64,000 nucleotides of DNA from contig JADJRH010000001.1 in assembly GCA_016712345.1 (NCBI GenBank), forward strand, positions 2,852,001 to 2,916,000. The letters are read 5' to 3'. The stretch's first letter is position 1. Each line of letters starts with the position of its first letter. The notes under the pieces were generated by a model. It was not told the origin of the DNA, made no database searches, and saw only the letters and a program-made list of their open reading frames with translations. Source of the stretch: Polyangiaceae bacterium (GTDB taxonomy: Bacteria > Myxococcota_A > Polyangia > Polyangiales > Polyangiaceae). A program made the position numbers and the translations under genes. Positions 44,603 through 53,087 of the stretch are shown here, one piece after another.

Positions 44603-45532
44603 GTGGTGATTCGTCGGACCACTTCGATTGCTTTGCTCACGATTGCCGCTGTTTTCAGCGCCGCGAGCCCTTCTTTTGCCGATGAGCCCGCCCCCGCGAC
44701 CCCCACCGCGCCGGCCGCCGCTTCAAGCGCCCCTGCGCCGAGCGCTTCGCCGTCCACGCCCACGCCCACACCTACGCCGTCGGTTCCGCCGGCTTCCAGC
44801 GCAACACCGCCCGGTGCGCCCGCAGCTTCCTCCACCGCGCCGGCTGCCGCATCCACGGCACCGGCCGCCGCATCCACGGCACCGGCCGCCGCCCCGCAAG
44901 GCTCGCTTGTCGTGGCCACTTCGCCCGATTCCGCCGCAGCCGCGCGCGCCCTCGCTCGCGAAGTGTACACCGACGAAGCCCACAGACCGCGCATCGACGA
45001 CGCCACCGCTCGCGTGCTCGCCGGCGACGCACCCGCTCCCAACGCCCCGCCCAAGCTCACCGAAATCGCCGACCTTCGCGCCGCGATCGCCGCATCCGCC
45101 AACGAAACCGCGTCGCGCCGCCTCCTTCAATCGCTCGGCGCCGACTTGGGGGCGGCGTTCGTCATTGCCGTTTCCACCCGCGACAACAAGCCCGTTGCAC
45201 GTGTACTCAACGTTGCGACAGGCGCATTTTTGCCCATTGAACTCACCGCGTCACTCGAACCTCAGCCGAACGCCGCCCCCCGCCCCAAGTGGACCGAAGT
45301 GCCCGTATTGCTTGCGGCAATCGCTTCCAAGTCGCCCGCAAAATCGCCCACCAAATCAGGTCCAGTCGGCCCCGTTGCGCCGAAAAAAGACGAGCCCAAG
45401 TCGTTTTGGACATCACCTTGGACGTGGGCCGGCGTGGGCGTTGTTGTGGCCGCCGGCGTGATTGTTTTTGCGGTTTCGCAAACCCAAAACGACGGCGGCG
45501 GGCTCCGCTTGCAAGGTCGAGTGAGCCCATGA
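44603..45532 (+). CDS. Exported Ala/Pro-rich protein with C-terminal membrane anchor
   Basis: The product has about 309 residues from a GTG at 44,603 or 44,606, chosen because it gives a clean signal peptide (IRRTTSIALLTIAAVFSAAS, cleavage after SFA). An Ala/Pro/Ser/Thr linker with tandem STAPAAA repeats (about 30-95) precedes an alpha/beta domain (LARALAREVYTDEAHRPRID, LLQSLGADLGAAFVIAVSTR) and a transmembrane helix near the C-terminus (GVGVVVAAGVIVFAV). It overlaps the following gene (ATGA), indicating a coupled pair of periplasmic membrane proteins. Family not recognised. Confidence 0.7.
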   Translation: MVIRRTTSIALLTIAAVFSAASPSFADEPAPATPTAPAAASSAPAPSASPSTPTPTPTPSVPPASSATPPGAPAASSTAPAAASTAPAAASTAPAAAPQGSLVVATSPDSAAAARALAREVYTDEAHRPRIDDATARVLAGDAPAPNAPPKLTEIADLRAAIAASANETASRRLLQSLGADLGAAFVIAVSTRDNKPVARVLNVATGAFLPIELTASLEPQPNAAPRPKWTEVPVLLAAIASKSPAKSPTKSGPVGPVAPKKDEPKSFWTSPWTWAGVGVVVAAGVIVFAVSQTQNDGGGLRLQGRVSP

Positions 45533-46752
45533 AACAGCGCGATGTGTACGCCGCAGCCGGGGAGCGCGCGCCTACTTCGTACGGCGCGCGGCGCGGCTAC
45601 TTCGTACGCCGCGCTGGGCGGTACATCCTTGCGGGAGTCGTAGCCGCCTTGCAGCAACTCAACCCCCAGCAAGCGGCTTTCGCTCAATCGGCCGCCGGCT
45701 CGGTTCCGCCGGACGGCGCGCGCCCAACCGATGCACCTCACGCTTCGGCCAAAGCGGCGCTTCCACCCGTTCCGCCCGAGTACATCGAAGTGGAACACGA
45801 CGGGATCGCCTTTTCGTACCACCCGTCGGCGCGCGAGCGCATCGGCGAACTGTTCGACACAGCTCAAAGTGTACGCACGGAGTTGGAGCGCCGCTTGGGC
45901 GCGCCCGTACTTCGAAACGTGCTTGTTCGCGTCACGGCGGTGCCGGCCGAGATGGCCCATCTTTCGCCCGGAGACGTATCCGCCGGCACCGCCTGCGCCG
46001 CGTTTTCAGAACACGGTTTGGTCGTGCTCAGCGCGGTACCGCCGCCGGGCGCACCCCCTGCAACGCTGTCTCAATCGCTTGCCCACGCGCTCGCGCACCT
46101 GGCGCTCGACGAAGCCACAGGGCAGCGCGCGCCGGCTTGGTTTCACGAGGGATTTGCCACATTCACAGCGAGCGGAGCCGCCACGCGAACGCGCGCGATG
46201 ATCGAAATCGGCCTTTTGGGGCGCGCATCGTCGCTCGCCGAGATCGTGAGTACACAAGCCGAGTACGGCCCGCATCGCCACGAAGCCGCGGATCTCGTGC
46301 GTTTCGTCGCGTCGTCGCACACGCGCGCGGGCGAAGCGTCGCTCCCGATGTTGGCGCGCCGCCTGAAAGAAGGTGTACCGTTTGAATCGGCACTTGCGCG
46401 CGCCGTGGATGAGTCATCGCTCGCCGCGCTCGAAGCGAAATGGCGCGAGAGCCGCGCTCGCCGGTACGCTTTTTTGCCGGTGTTGATCACGCTCGCGGCG
46501 CTGGTGCTTGCGATCGTCGGCGCGGTGAAAGCGGTGGTGCGTTTGCGGCGCGGTCGGGCGGCGGCGGCAGCCGCCGCCCGACCGCGCCGCAAACGCGCTG
46601 AATCGGCTCCCAAAGTGGTGCGTGGTTCGCCCGTCGTTGCCGCGGCCGGCCGCGCAGCGGCCGGCCGCGGCAACGACGCCGCGATCCACGTCCCACGCGA
46701 CCCCGAAGTGCCCAAGGTCGAACACAACGGAACGTGGCACACGCTTCATTAG
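45529..46752 (+). CDS. Membrane protein with inactivated MA-type peptidase domain
   Basis: The product has 407 residues. After an Arg/Tyr-rich N-terminus comes a hydrophobic export segment (about 28-52), then a zincin-like domain. SLAHALAHLALDE (His186, His190) is at the place of HExxH, but the catalytic Glu is Ala. The downstream PAWFHEGFATF (Glu207) keeps the gluzincin third-ligand motif. It may bind metal but should not hydrolyse peptides. A transmembrane helix (about 325-345) leads to an Ala/Arg-rich tail encoded partly by two perfect palindromes. It overlaps and is translated with the preceding gene. It may be a scaffold or pseudo-peptidase. Confidence 0.75.
   Translation: MKQRDVYAAAGERAPTSYGARRGYFVRRAGRYILAGVVAALQQLNPQQAAFAQSAAGSVPPDGARPTDAPHASAKAALPPVPPEYIEVEHDGIAFSYHPSARERIGELFDTAQSVRTELERRLGAPVLRNVLVRVTAVPAEMAHLSPGDVSAGTACAAFSEHGLVVLSAVPPPGAPPATLSQSLAHALAHLALDEATGQRAPAWFHEGFATFTASGAATRTRAMIEIGLLGRASSLAEIVSTQAEYGPHRHEAADLVRFVASSHTRAGEASLPMLARRLKEGVPFESALARAVDESSLAALEAKWRESRARRYAFLPVLITLAALVLAIVGAVKAVVRLRRGRAAAAAAARPRRKRAESAPKVVRGSPVVAAAGRAAAGRGNDAAIHVPRDPEVPKVEHNGTWHTLH
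46539..46596 (+). repeat. Perfect 27-bp-arm palindrome inside a coding region
   Basis: The arms at 46,539-46,565 and 46,570-46,596 (GCGTTTGCGGCGCGGTCGGG...) are exact reverse complements around GGCA. The frame is kept and codes for an Arg-then-polyalanine stretch. Same arm length and loop size as 28,680-28,737. Confidence 0.9.
46632..46678 (+). repeat. Perfect 22-bp-arm palindrome inside the same coding region
   Basis: The arms at 46,632-46,653 and 46,657-46,678 (CGTCGTTGCCGCGGCCGGCC...) are exact reverse complements around GCA. It lies 35 bp after the previous palindrome and codes for VVAAAGRAAAGRGND. Confidence 0.9.
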
Positions 46753-46968
46753 CGACCGCGCGCCAGGTCTTGGCGCGGCGCTTCAGCGAGGGGATCCGGG
46801 GACGTGTGGGGTCGTTGCGGGGCGTTGCCTGTTGCCCGGCAAGACCCGCGGCAGCCCAAAAAGAAACGAAACAGTTTTGCCCGGGAGGCCGCCGGTGCAC
46901 CCGGTGCAGCCCGCTGACGCGAATGCATTTGTTGCCTACCCCGCCGCCCTCGCGCTAACGAAAGCATC

Positions 46969-47985
46969 ATGAGCTGCGTTGTTGCCGTTGTGGGAGCCAC
47001 CGGGGTTGTCGGGCGGGAAATGCTGCGGACCCTGGAGCAGAGGAACTTTCCGGCCACCGAGGTGAGGGCGTTGGCGTCGCCGCGCTCGGCGGGAAGGCGC
47101 ATTCCGTTTCGAGGTGGGGAGATTGAAGTTCAGCCGGTGAGCCCCGAGGCGTTTGAGGGCGTGCGGTTTGCGCTGTTCAGCGCGGGCGCGGCGGCGTCGC
47201 GGGAGATCGGTCCGGTGGCCGCGTCGAAAGGCGCGGTGGTGATCGACAATTCAAGCGCGTGGCGGATGGACCCGGAGGTGCCGCTGGTGGTGCCCGAGGT
47301 GAACATGGCAGCGGCGAAACACAGGCCGCGCGGCATCATTGCCAACCCCAATTGCTCGACGATCCAGATGGTGGTGGCGCTGAAGCCGCTGCACGACGCG
47401 GCGAAAATCACGCACGTTGTGGTGTCGACGTACCAGGCGACAAGCGGAAAAGGGCACGCCGCAATGGAGGAATTGATCGCGCAAACGACGGAAGTGGGCG
47501 CGGGCAAAGGCGCAACGGTGAAGGTGTTTCCGGGGCAAATTGTGGGGAATTTGCTGATGGACTGGAAGCCGGGGCCCGACGACTATTCCGAAGAAGAACT
47601 GAAAATGGTGAACGAAACGCGCAAGATCATGGGCGATGCGAACATGGGTGTGTCGCCGACAACGGTGCGCGTGCCGGTGATCACGAGCCACAGCGAGTCG
47701 GTTCACGTGCAGTTCGCGAGGCCGATGTTTGCCGAAGAAGCAAAGCGTTTGTTGGAGCACGCGCCGGGGGTGGTGCTTGTGAGTTCTGCGTACGCACCGG
47801 GCAATCATCCGCAGCCGATTCACGTGGCGGGCACCGACGCTGTGTACGTTGGGCGTGTACGCAACGACTTGGCTGTGAAGGGCGCGATCAATATGTGGAT
47901 CGTGGCGGACAACCTTCGAAAAGGTGCGGCGCTCAACGCGGTGCAGATCGCGGAAGAGCTGTTGAAAACCGAGCCCGCCGCCTAG
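46969..47985 (+). CDS. asd: Aspartate-semialdehyde dehydrogenase
   Basis: The product has 338 residues, full length for the bacterial enzyme. GATGVVGREMLRTLEQR (residues 9-25) binds NADP, IANPNCSTIQ holds the catalytic Cys, and HSESVHVQF carries the catalytic His. The second Gly-rich loop reads YQATSGKG, where most relatives have YQAVSGAG. It makes aspartate-semialdehyde for lysine/diaminopimelate, threonine and methionine synthesis in the cytoplasm. It stands alone, with a hairpin after the stop. Confidence 0.97.
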   Translation: MSCVVAVVGATGVVGREMLRTLEQRNFPATEVRALASPRSAGRRIPFRGGEIEVQPVSPEAFEGVRFALFSAGAAASREIGPVAASKGAVVIDNSSAWRMDPEVPLVVPEVNMAAAKHRPRGIIANPNCSTIQMVVALKPLHDAAKITHVVVSTYQATSGKGHAAMEELIAQTTEVGAGKGATVKVFPGQIVGNLLMDWKPGPDDYSEEELKMVNETRKIMGDANMGVSPTTVRVPVITSHSESVHVQFARPMFAEEAKRLLEHAPGVVLVSSAYAPGNHPQPIHVAGTDAVYVGRVRNDLAVKGAINMWIVADNLRKGAALNAVQIAEELLKTEPAA

Positions 47986-48067
47986 TGCCGCGTGTCAAAA
48001 GTCCTGCCGGACTTTTGGCGCCGCTGACGCGGCGCGCTTCGCACACGCCGGCACTATCTTTTGTCTC

Positions 48068-48084
48068 GTGGGGCTCCGCCCCAC
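48068..48084 (+). terminator. Hairpin between convergent genes asd and DUF2237
   Basis: GTGGGGC (48,068-48,074) pairs with GCCCCAC (48,078-48,084) around TCC. A second inverted repeat, CTAGTTCCGC (48,106-48,115) with GCGGAACTAG (48,151-48,160), follows and contains the stop codon of the convergent gene. Probably a bidirectional terminator region. Confidence 0.6.
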
Positions 48085-48156
48085 ACCCCCCGCGCTTGCG
48101 CGCGGCTAGTTCCGCACGAAGAAGTGGAACCCGGGCCAAACTTCTGAATGGCGGAA

Positions 48157-48531
48157 CTAGTTCATGTCGATCGCGTGGCGCTTGAGATCTTCGAGTTTGA
48201 TGATCTCGAGCGCGCGTTCGTGTGTGGCGGTGAGCACGACAAGGGGGGCGCGGCCGGCGTCGAGGGCTTCTTTCCAGCGAGCGGCGCATAAGCACCAGCG
48301 GTCGCCGGGTTTGAGGCCGACGAAGTTGAACTCGGGGACGGGGGTGGAAAGGTCGTTGCCGCGGGCTTTGGAGAACATCAAAAACTCAGCGGTCATCACC
48401 GTGCAAACGGTGTGAGAGCCGCGATCGTCGTCGCTTGTGTTGCAACAACCGTCGCGGAAAAAACCGGTCATGGGGCGTTTGCTGCAATCGGCCAAAGGAC
48501 CGCCGAGCACGTTGCGCGAGGGGTGTTTCAT
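48157..48531 (-). CDS. DUF2237 family protein
   Basis: The product has 124 residues: NVLGGPLADCSKRPMTGFFR, DGCCNTSDDDRGSHTVCTVM, FSKARGNDLSTPVPEFNF, LKPGDRWCLCAARWKEALDA and C-terminal LEDLKRHAI. This is the whole conserved pattern of DUF2237, a small family of unknown biochemistry with invariant Cys (CC, CLC) that probably bind metal. It is convergent with asd. Confidence 0.93.
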   Translation of the reverse strand: MKHPSRNVLGGPLADCSKRPMTGFFRDGCCNTSDDDRGSHTVCTVMTAEFLMFSKARGNDLSTPVPEFNFVGLKPGDRWCLCAARWKEALDAGRAPLVVLTATHERALEIIKLEDLKRHAIDMN

Positions 48532-48621
48532 GGCTTCGCGATATCACGGGTGAACAAGGCCGTTCAAACCCCTAGGTGATTGGTGTTTTTCTACTGCGCG
48601 TCCGCTGAGGAGCGGCCATCG

Positions 48622-50127
48622 TCACCCGAGGCGCTTTTGACGATGGGTTGCGACCCAAGGGGACAAGCCGGACGCAGCCTGAGCGTCGGTGCCTTCATTT
48701 TTGGCGGCGTGGCGCTCAAGACGCGATGCGGCGATGGCAACAGCGGCTGCCAGCACGGCCTGATCTTCTTCGGCAACGTCGTGGTAGCCGAGCAGCGCGG
48801 CCGAGTGCTCTTGGATAAATCCGGTGTGGTAATGGCCGGCCGCAAACTCGGGGTGGGCGAAGAGTTTTTCGTGGAAGGTGAGGTTGCTTTTGATGCCGGT
48901 GACGACGTACTCGCGGAGGGCGCGGCGCATTTTGGCGATGGCGCTGGGGCGGTCTGGAGCCCACACGCTGAGCTTGGAGATGAGCGGGTCGTAATTGGGC
49001 GGCACGACGGCGCCTTGGTAAAAGCCGTTGTCGTCGCGAACCCAAGGCCCCGAGGGGACGCGCAGGTGTTGGATCGTTCCGGGGCTCGGCAAAAAGCCAG
49101 TGGGGTCTTCGGCGTAAATGCGGCACTCAATGGAGGCGCCGCGCCGCGCGACTTTGGATTGGTCGTATCCGAGGGGCTGTCCGGCGGCGATGCGCACCAT
49201 TTCACGCACGAGATCGAAGCCGGTTGTCCACTCGGTGATGGGGTGTTCGACCTGGAGGCGGGTGTTCATTTCGAGGAAGTTGAAGCTGCCGTCTTCGCCC
49301 ACCAAAAACTCGAACGTGCCGGCGGAAAAGTACCCCACGCTGAGCGCGCCTTTTACGGCGATTTCGCCAATTTTTTGCACGGTTTCGGGGCTGACGGCGG
49401 GGGAAGGTGTTTCTTCGACCACTTTTTGGTGACGGCGCTGAATGGAGCAGTCGCGCTCAAAGAGGTGGACCATGTTGCCTTGGCGATCGCCGAGCACTTG
49501 GATCTCCACGTGGCGGGGGCGAACGATGGCTTTTTCGATGTACACAGTGGCGTTGCCGAATGCGCGGAGCGATTCACTGCGGGCGCGTTCGAGCGCGGGG
49601 ATTAAGTCTTCTTCTTTGTGAACGAGGCGCATGCCTTTGCCGCCGCCGCCGTGAGCGGCTTTGAGCATGACGGGGTAGCCGATGCGATTGGCGGTGGCGC
49701 GCGCTTCGTCGTTGGTGTCGGCCGCGCCGCCGGGAGTGATGGGTACACCTGCGGCAGCCATTTTGGCGCGGGCGGCGGTTTTGGAGCCCATGGCGTCCAT
49801 GGCGCTTGCCGGCGGGCCGATAAAGGTGATGCCGGCGGCTTCACAAGCGGCGGGCAGCTCACGGTTTTCAGACAAAAAGCCGTAACCGGGATGAATGGCT
49901 TCAGCGCCGGCTTTTTTGGCGGCATCAATGATCTTGTCGATGCGGAGATAGCTCTCGGCGGCGGGCGCGGGCCCGATGGGGTACGCCTCATCGGCGGTTC
50001 GAACGTGCAGGCTCGCTCGGTCTACGTCGCTGTACACGGCAACGGAGCGAATGCCCATTTCGTGCAGGGTGCGCGTGATTCGAACGGCGATTTCTCCGCG
50101 ATTGGCGATGAGGACTTTGCGAAACAC
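48622..50127 (-). CDS. accC: Biotin carboxylase (acetyl/propionyl-CoA carboxylase subunit)
   Basis: The product has 501 residues from a GTG at 50,127. The N-terminus FRKVLIANRGEIAVRITRTL is diagnostic. The ATP-grasp loop is HGGGGKGMR, with RDCSIQRRHQKVVEETPSP and FEFLVGEDGSFNFLEMNTRL then QVEHPITE (biotin and bicarbonate site). It is about 50 residues longer than the E. coli enzyme because of a C-terminal Ala-rich extension. It carries no biotinyl domain, so it needs a separate BCCP, which is not adjacent. It carboxylates biotin for acetyl-CoA or propionyl-CoA carboxylase in the cytoplasm. Confidence 0.95.
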   Translation of the reverse strand: MFRKVLIANRGEIAVRITRTLHEMGIRSVAVYSDVDRASLHVRTADEAYPIGPAPAAESYLRIDKIIDAAKKAGAEAIHPGYGFLSENRELPAACEAAGITFIGPPASAMDAMGSKTAARAKMAAAGVPITPGGAADTNDEARATANRIGYPVMLKAAHGGGGKGMRLVHKEEDLIPALERARSESLRAFGNATVYIEKAIVRPRHVEIQVLGDRQGNMVHLFERDCSIQRRHQKVVEETPSPAVSPETVQKIGEIAVKGALSVGYFSAGTFEFLVGEDGSFNFLEMNTRLQVEHPITEWTTGFDLVREMVRIAAGQPLGYDQSKVARRGASIECRIYAEDPTGFLPSPGTIQHLRVPSGPWVRDDNGFYQGAVVPPNYDPLISKLSVWAPDRPSAIAKMRRALREYVVTGIKSNLTFHEKLFAHPEFAAGHYHTGFIQEHSAALLGYHDVAEEDQAVLAAAVAIAASRLERHAAKNEGTDAQAASGLSPWVATHRQKRLG

Positions 50128-50410
50128 GTCGGCGCGTTACCACGTCGGCGGCGCGGCCTCATCAAGTGTCACGTGCCGGCGGAGTGGGCCTGTGTTGAGC
50201 GGTGCGTGACACGCGAAGGGCTTTGCGTGCGCGCATTCGGCTTCGATCTCGCTGGATCCGGCGTTGCTTTTCTGCGGCTGGGCGCCGAAGGTGCGACACG
50301 TGGGGCGCTTACACGTCGCAAAACGCTTGTCAATAAAGCGGCGTACGGCGCATTCGTTCGGGTTGACGCTGCGATGCGCCTGGGCTAGTTCCGGTTCGTT
50401 TTGAGGAGCA

Positions 50411-51241
50411 ATGGCAGACGGGTTCCACAGTAGACGGAGAGGGCAAGCGGCCAAAGCCGGCGCCGTTCTCTGTTCCATTGCTGTGTGCACTGCATGCAGT
50501 TCCGTTGCACAAAACCCTGCCCAAAATCCTGAAGCTCAATCCCACGCAGAATACGACCTCGCGCGCGACTCGTATAAAAACGGAAAGCTCCGCGAAGTGC
50601 TGGCGCACGTTCAAAAAGCGCTGGAGCACGATGAAACCAACGCCGACGCCGCGTTTTTGGGCGCGAGCGTTCACCTTCAGTTCTGCGCGGCCGATGAAAC
50701 AAGCGCTGATTGCCGCTGGGAAGATGCCGAGAAATACGCGCGCCACGCCATTGAGGCCAATCCCGAGCTGCGCGACGCAAAAAACATGTTGGGCGTGATC
50801 TTGGTGCACCGCGGCCGCTACGAAGAAGCCGTGACGGTGCTCAAGCCGCTCGCAAACGACATTCTTTACAACTACCCAGAAAACGCCTGGGGCAATCTCG
50901 GTTGGGCTTATCTTCTCCAGGGCAATTCGGATGAAGCGATTGATGCGCTGAGGCGCTCGATCGCGGCTCAACCGCTCTTTTGCGTTGGGGCTTATCGCTT
51001 AGGTCTGGCTTACGAAAAAAAGGGTGACTTCGGCGCTGCGCGTGAGGCGTTCACGAAAGCTGTTGAAACGCAGGCTCCCGATTGCGGGCGCCTGCAAGAT
51101 GCGTTTGACGCGCGCGCAAGAGTGGGTTCAAAGCTCGGCCTTCGGGACGAGGTGCGGGCCGACTTAACCAAATGCATCGACATCGGCAAACAAACACCGG
51201 TAGGGAAGAAATGTGCGGAGCAACTCCGAGCGATGCAGTGA
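50411..51241 (+). CDS. TPR lipoprotein, PilF/Tgl-like
   Basis: The product has 276 residues behind GAGGAG. The N-terminal signal contains CTACSS (lipobox) after a basic leader. The rest is six TPR-like repeats (AEYDLARDSYKNGKLREVLA, AENAWGNLGWAYLLQGNSDE) with extra Cys pairs. PilF/PilW/Tgl are outer-membrane pilotins for the type IV pilus secretin. The next gene is RodZ-like, and pilF-rodZ adjacency is conserved in many proteobacteria, which supports the call. Regulation unknown. Confidence 0.7.
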   Translation: MADGFHSRRRGQAAKAGAVLCSIAVCTACSSVAQNPAQNPEAQSHAEYDLARDSYKNGKLREVLAHVQKALEHDETNADAAFLGASVHLQFCAADETSADCRWEDAEKYARHAIEANPELRDAKNMLGVILVHRGRYEEAVTVLKPLANDILYNYPENAWGNLGWAYLLQGNSDEAIDALRRSIAAQPLFCVGAYRLGLAYEKKGDFGAAREAFTKAVETQAPDCGRLQDAFDARARVGSKLGLRDEVRADLTKCIDIGKQTPVGKKCAEQLRAMQ

Positions 51242-51333
51242 GGCTTAGCGGAGATTAAGGGCAAACGGCCGCTCGCTTGTCGATCGGCACGGAACAACGA
51301 AAACGGGCACCACGTGAGCAAAAACGGGTGAAA

Positions 51334-51762
51334 ATGGACTCGGTTGGCCGCTACCTAAAGCGCACCCGCGAAGTGCGGGCGATGAGCCTGGAAGAAGTAT
51401 CCCGGGCAACTCGCATCCCCGTCGCTTCAGTCGAGCGACTCGAAGGCGATCATTTTGATGATCTGCCCGGTGAAGTATTCGTTCGCGGGTTCCTTCGAGC
51501 ATACGCACGCGCCTTGTCGCTTCCTCCAGAAGATGTGCTCGCCCGGTATACGGCGAGTCGACGCGTGGCCCACGTGACGCCGCTTCCGATTTCGGCCCCT
51601 GAAAAGCGTCCTCAAGGCAAACGCTTCGGCGTGGCGATCGCTTTCGTGTTGCTGCTCATTCTTTTCACGCTGGCGTTGAGCTTCGTTTTGCGTCCGCGCG
51701 GCCACGACTTGCCGCCGGAGCTTTCACAGTCGAATTCGCCCGCGTCTGTCCTTCGCGTCTAG
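51334..51762 (+). CDS. RodZ-like HTH membrane protein (short)
   Basis: The product has 142 residues from the ATG at 51,334 (a GTG at 51,328 is possible). Residues 3-75 form the XRE/RodZ helix-turn-helix (VGRYLKRTREVRAMSLEEVS, then VASVERLEGDHFDDLPGEVF and VRGFLRAYARAL), followed by one membrane helix (FGVAIAFVLLLILFTLALSF) and a 20-residue tail. RodZ links MreB to the membrane in rod-shape control; the periplasmic domain found in most RodZ is missing here. It sits between PilF-like and RecO genes. Confidence 0.75.
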   Translation: MDSVGRYLKRTREVRAMSLEEVSRATRIPVASVERLEGDHFDDLPGEVFVRGFLRAYARALSLPPEDVLARYTASRRVAHVTPLPISAPEKRPQGKRFGVAIAFVLLLILFTLALSFVLRPRGHDLPPELSQSNSPASVLRV

Positions 51763-51775
51763 CCCGGCCGCGCCG

Positions 51776-52546
51776 GTGAACCACTCCACAGAGAAACGCC
51801 GACCCCCTCGGACATCGCTCCCGAGAGCCGCGTCGTTTCGCACCGCGGGCGAGCGCATCACAACCGAAGCGCTGCTCCTCCGCAAAGTGGCGTACGGCGA
51901 GGCGGACGCGATTGTGGCGCTGTTTACCGAGACGCGTGGCCTCGTGAGCGCGATCGCTCGGGGCGCGCGCAAATCGACGAAGCGCTTCGGTGCGCTGGAG
52001 CCGCTCCATTTGCTGCGGGTGACTTTCGAAGAGAAGGGGGGCGCGGAGTTGTGTACACTTGTTGAAGCGACGCTTGCCGCGCCCCGCCTCGGCTTGCTTT
52101 CGAGCTTGGAGCACATGGAGATCGCCAGCGCCGCGTTGCAATGGGTTCGGCGCGCAACTCCACCGCAGGTGGCCGAACCGGCTTTGTGGGCCGACATGAA
52201 TGCGCTTCTCGATTCGCTCGATGGCCTGCCGGAGAGCACCACGGCGCGCGCCAATCTCGCAACGGTGGGGCTGCGGCTTTTGCAAGGCGCGGGGTGGGGG
52301 CTTGAACTGTCGGCGTGCGTGCGTTGCGGGCGTGAGTGTGGACCCGACGCAACCGCCTGCGCCGATGGAGCGCAGGGGGGGCTTGTGTGTCGCGCGTGCG
52401 GGGGCGCTCGTTGGCTTTTGCGGCCGGCTCGTCGGCGCGCTCTTCAGGCGGCGATGGAGGGGGATTGTACGCTGCTGACGAATGACGACGCGGTGTGCGC
52501 GATTGAGCTTGTGACGGCGACGCTTGAAGCGCACGCCGCTCATTGA
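51776..52546 (+). CDS. recO: DNA repair protein RecO
   Basis: The product has 256 residues from a GTG at 51,776. The N-terminal OB fold reads TTEALLLRKVAYGEADAIVA then LFTETRGLVSAIARGARKST, and the middle has GWGLELSACVRCG...C...LVCRACGG, the zinc-binding Cys set found in many RecO. RecO anneals single strands and, with RecR, loads RecA at gaps in the RecF pathway. An N-terminal Arg/Pro-rich extension of about 25 residues is unusual and may mean that the true start is later. A GTGTACAC lies inside the gene. Confidence 0.92.
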   Translation: MNHSTEKRRPPRTSLPRAASFRTAGERITTEALLLRKVAYGEADAIVALFTETRGLVSAIARGARKSTKRFGALEPLHLLRVTFEEKGGAELCTLVEATLAAPRLGLLSSLEHMEIASAALQWVRRATPPQVAEPALWADMNALLDSLDGLPESTTARANLATVGLRLLQGAGWGLELSACVRCGRECGPDATACADGAQGGLVCRACGGARWLLRPARRRALQAAMEGDCTLLTNDDAVCAIELVTATLEAHAAH

Positions 52547-53087
52547 ACGGCATCCGTTCGCTGCGGGATGCGTCTGCGAAGCCCGGATCGCCGGACGTTC
52601 TTAGCGAGCGAGTTTTTTCTAAGAGACTCTCATGACGGTCCGGCTCAAGCCGACACGCGCTCAGCCCAAAGCGTGCATTCAAAGTTGCCCCCCACCGTCG
52701 GGCCGCATGCGCGTCCCGACGGCGCCCCCCAAACGCGGACGGCGGCAAGCCGCCTCGCTCGCTTCGCTCGCGCCCGCGTGGGGGGCGCAATGCGCTGTGT
52801 ACACTCATTGTGTACTCTGCCGCGGAAGCGCACGCGCCGCGAACCAACGTGGCGCCCATGAGTACACCCGCTCCGACAGTTGGAACGTATCACAACAATG
52901 CGTACACAATCCGTCAACGCCGCAAGCGATCGAAGGCGAACGGAGCAACCGACGTACACAGCCCGCCCATGCTCCCGGTCGGTGTACGCTCGTCGGTGTA
53001 CGCTCGACGCTTGGTTCAATCACACCGCAGGCAAGACTGGCCCCAATCGCCGGCGGACGTGGGGCGCGCTGTTTCACCCGTTGCGCA
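52547..53087. other. Intergenic region between convergent genes, rich in GTAC palindromes
   Basis: No gene seen. Its right part carries the motif cluster described separately. The first 200 bp are a GC-rich stretch without recognised elements. Confidence 0.6.
52797..53003. repeat. Cluster of seven GTGTACAC-like palindromes
   Basis: GTGTACAC (52,797), GTGTACTC (52,810), GAGTACAC (52,860), GCGTACAC (52,900), ACGTACAC (52,952), GTGTACGC (52,982) and GTGTACGC (52,996) occur within 207 bp, between the ends of recO and the PEGA gene. Each keeps the GTAC core and differs from the full palindrome by at most two bases. Spacing is uneven (13-52 bp). Confidence 0.85.

Noticed and set aside
46753..46968. 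Possible regulatory RNA upstream of asd (lysine riboswitch)
   Set aside because: The 216-bp leader has no recognisable L-box core or terminator stem; it mostly matches the dispersed repeat family.
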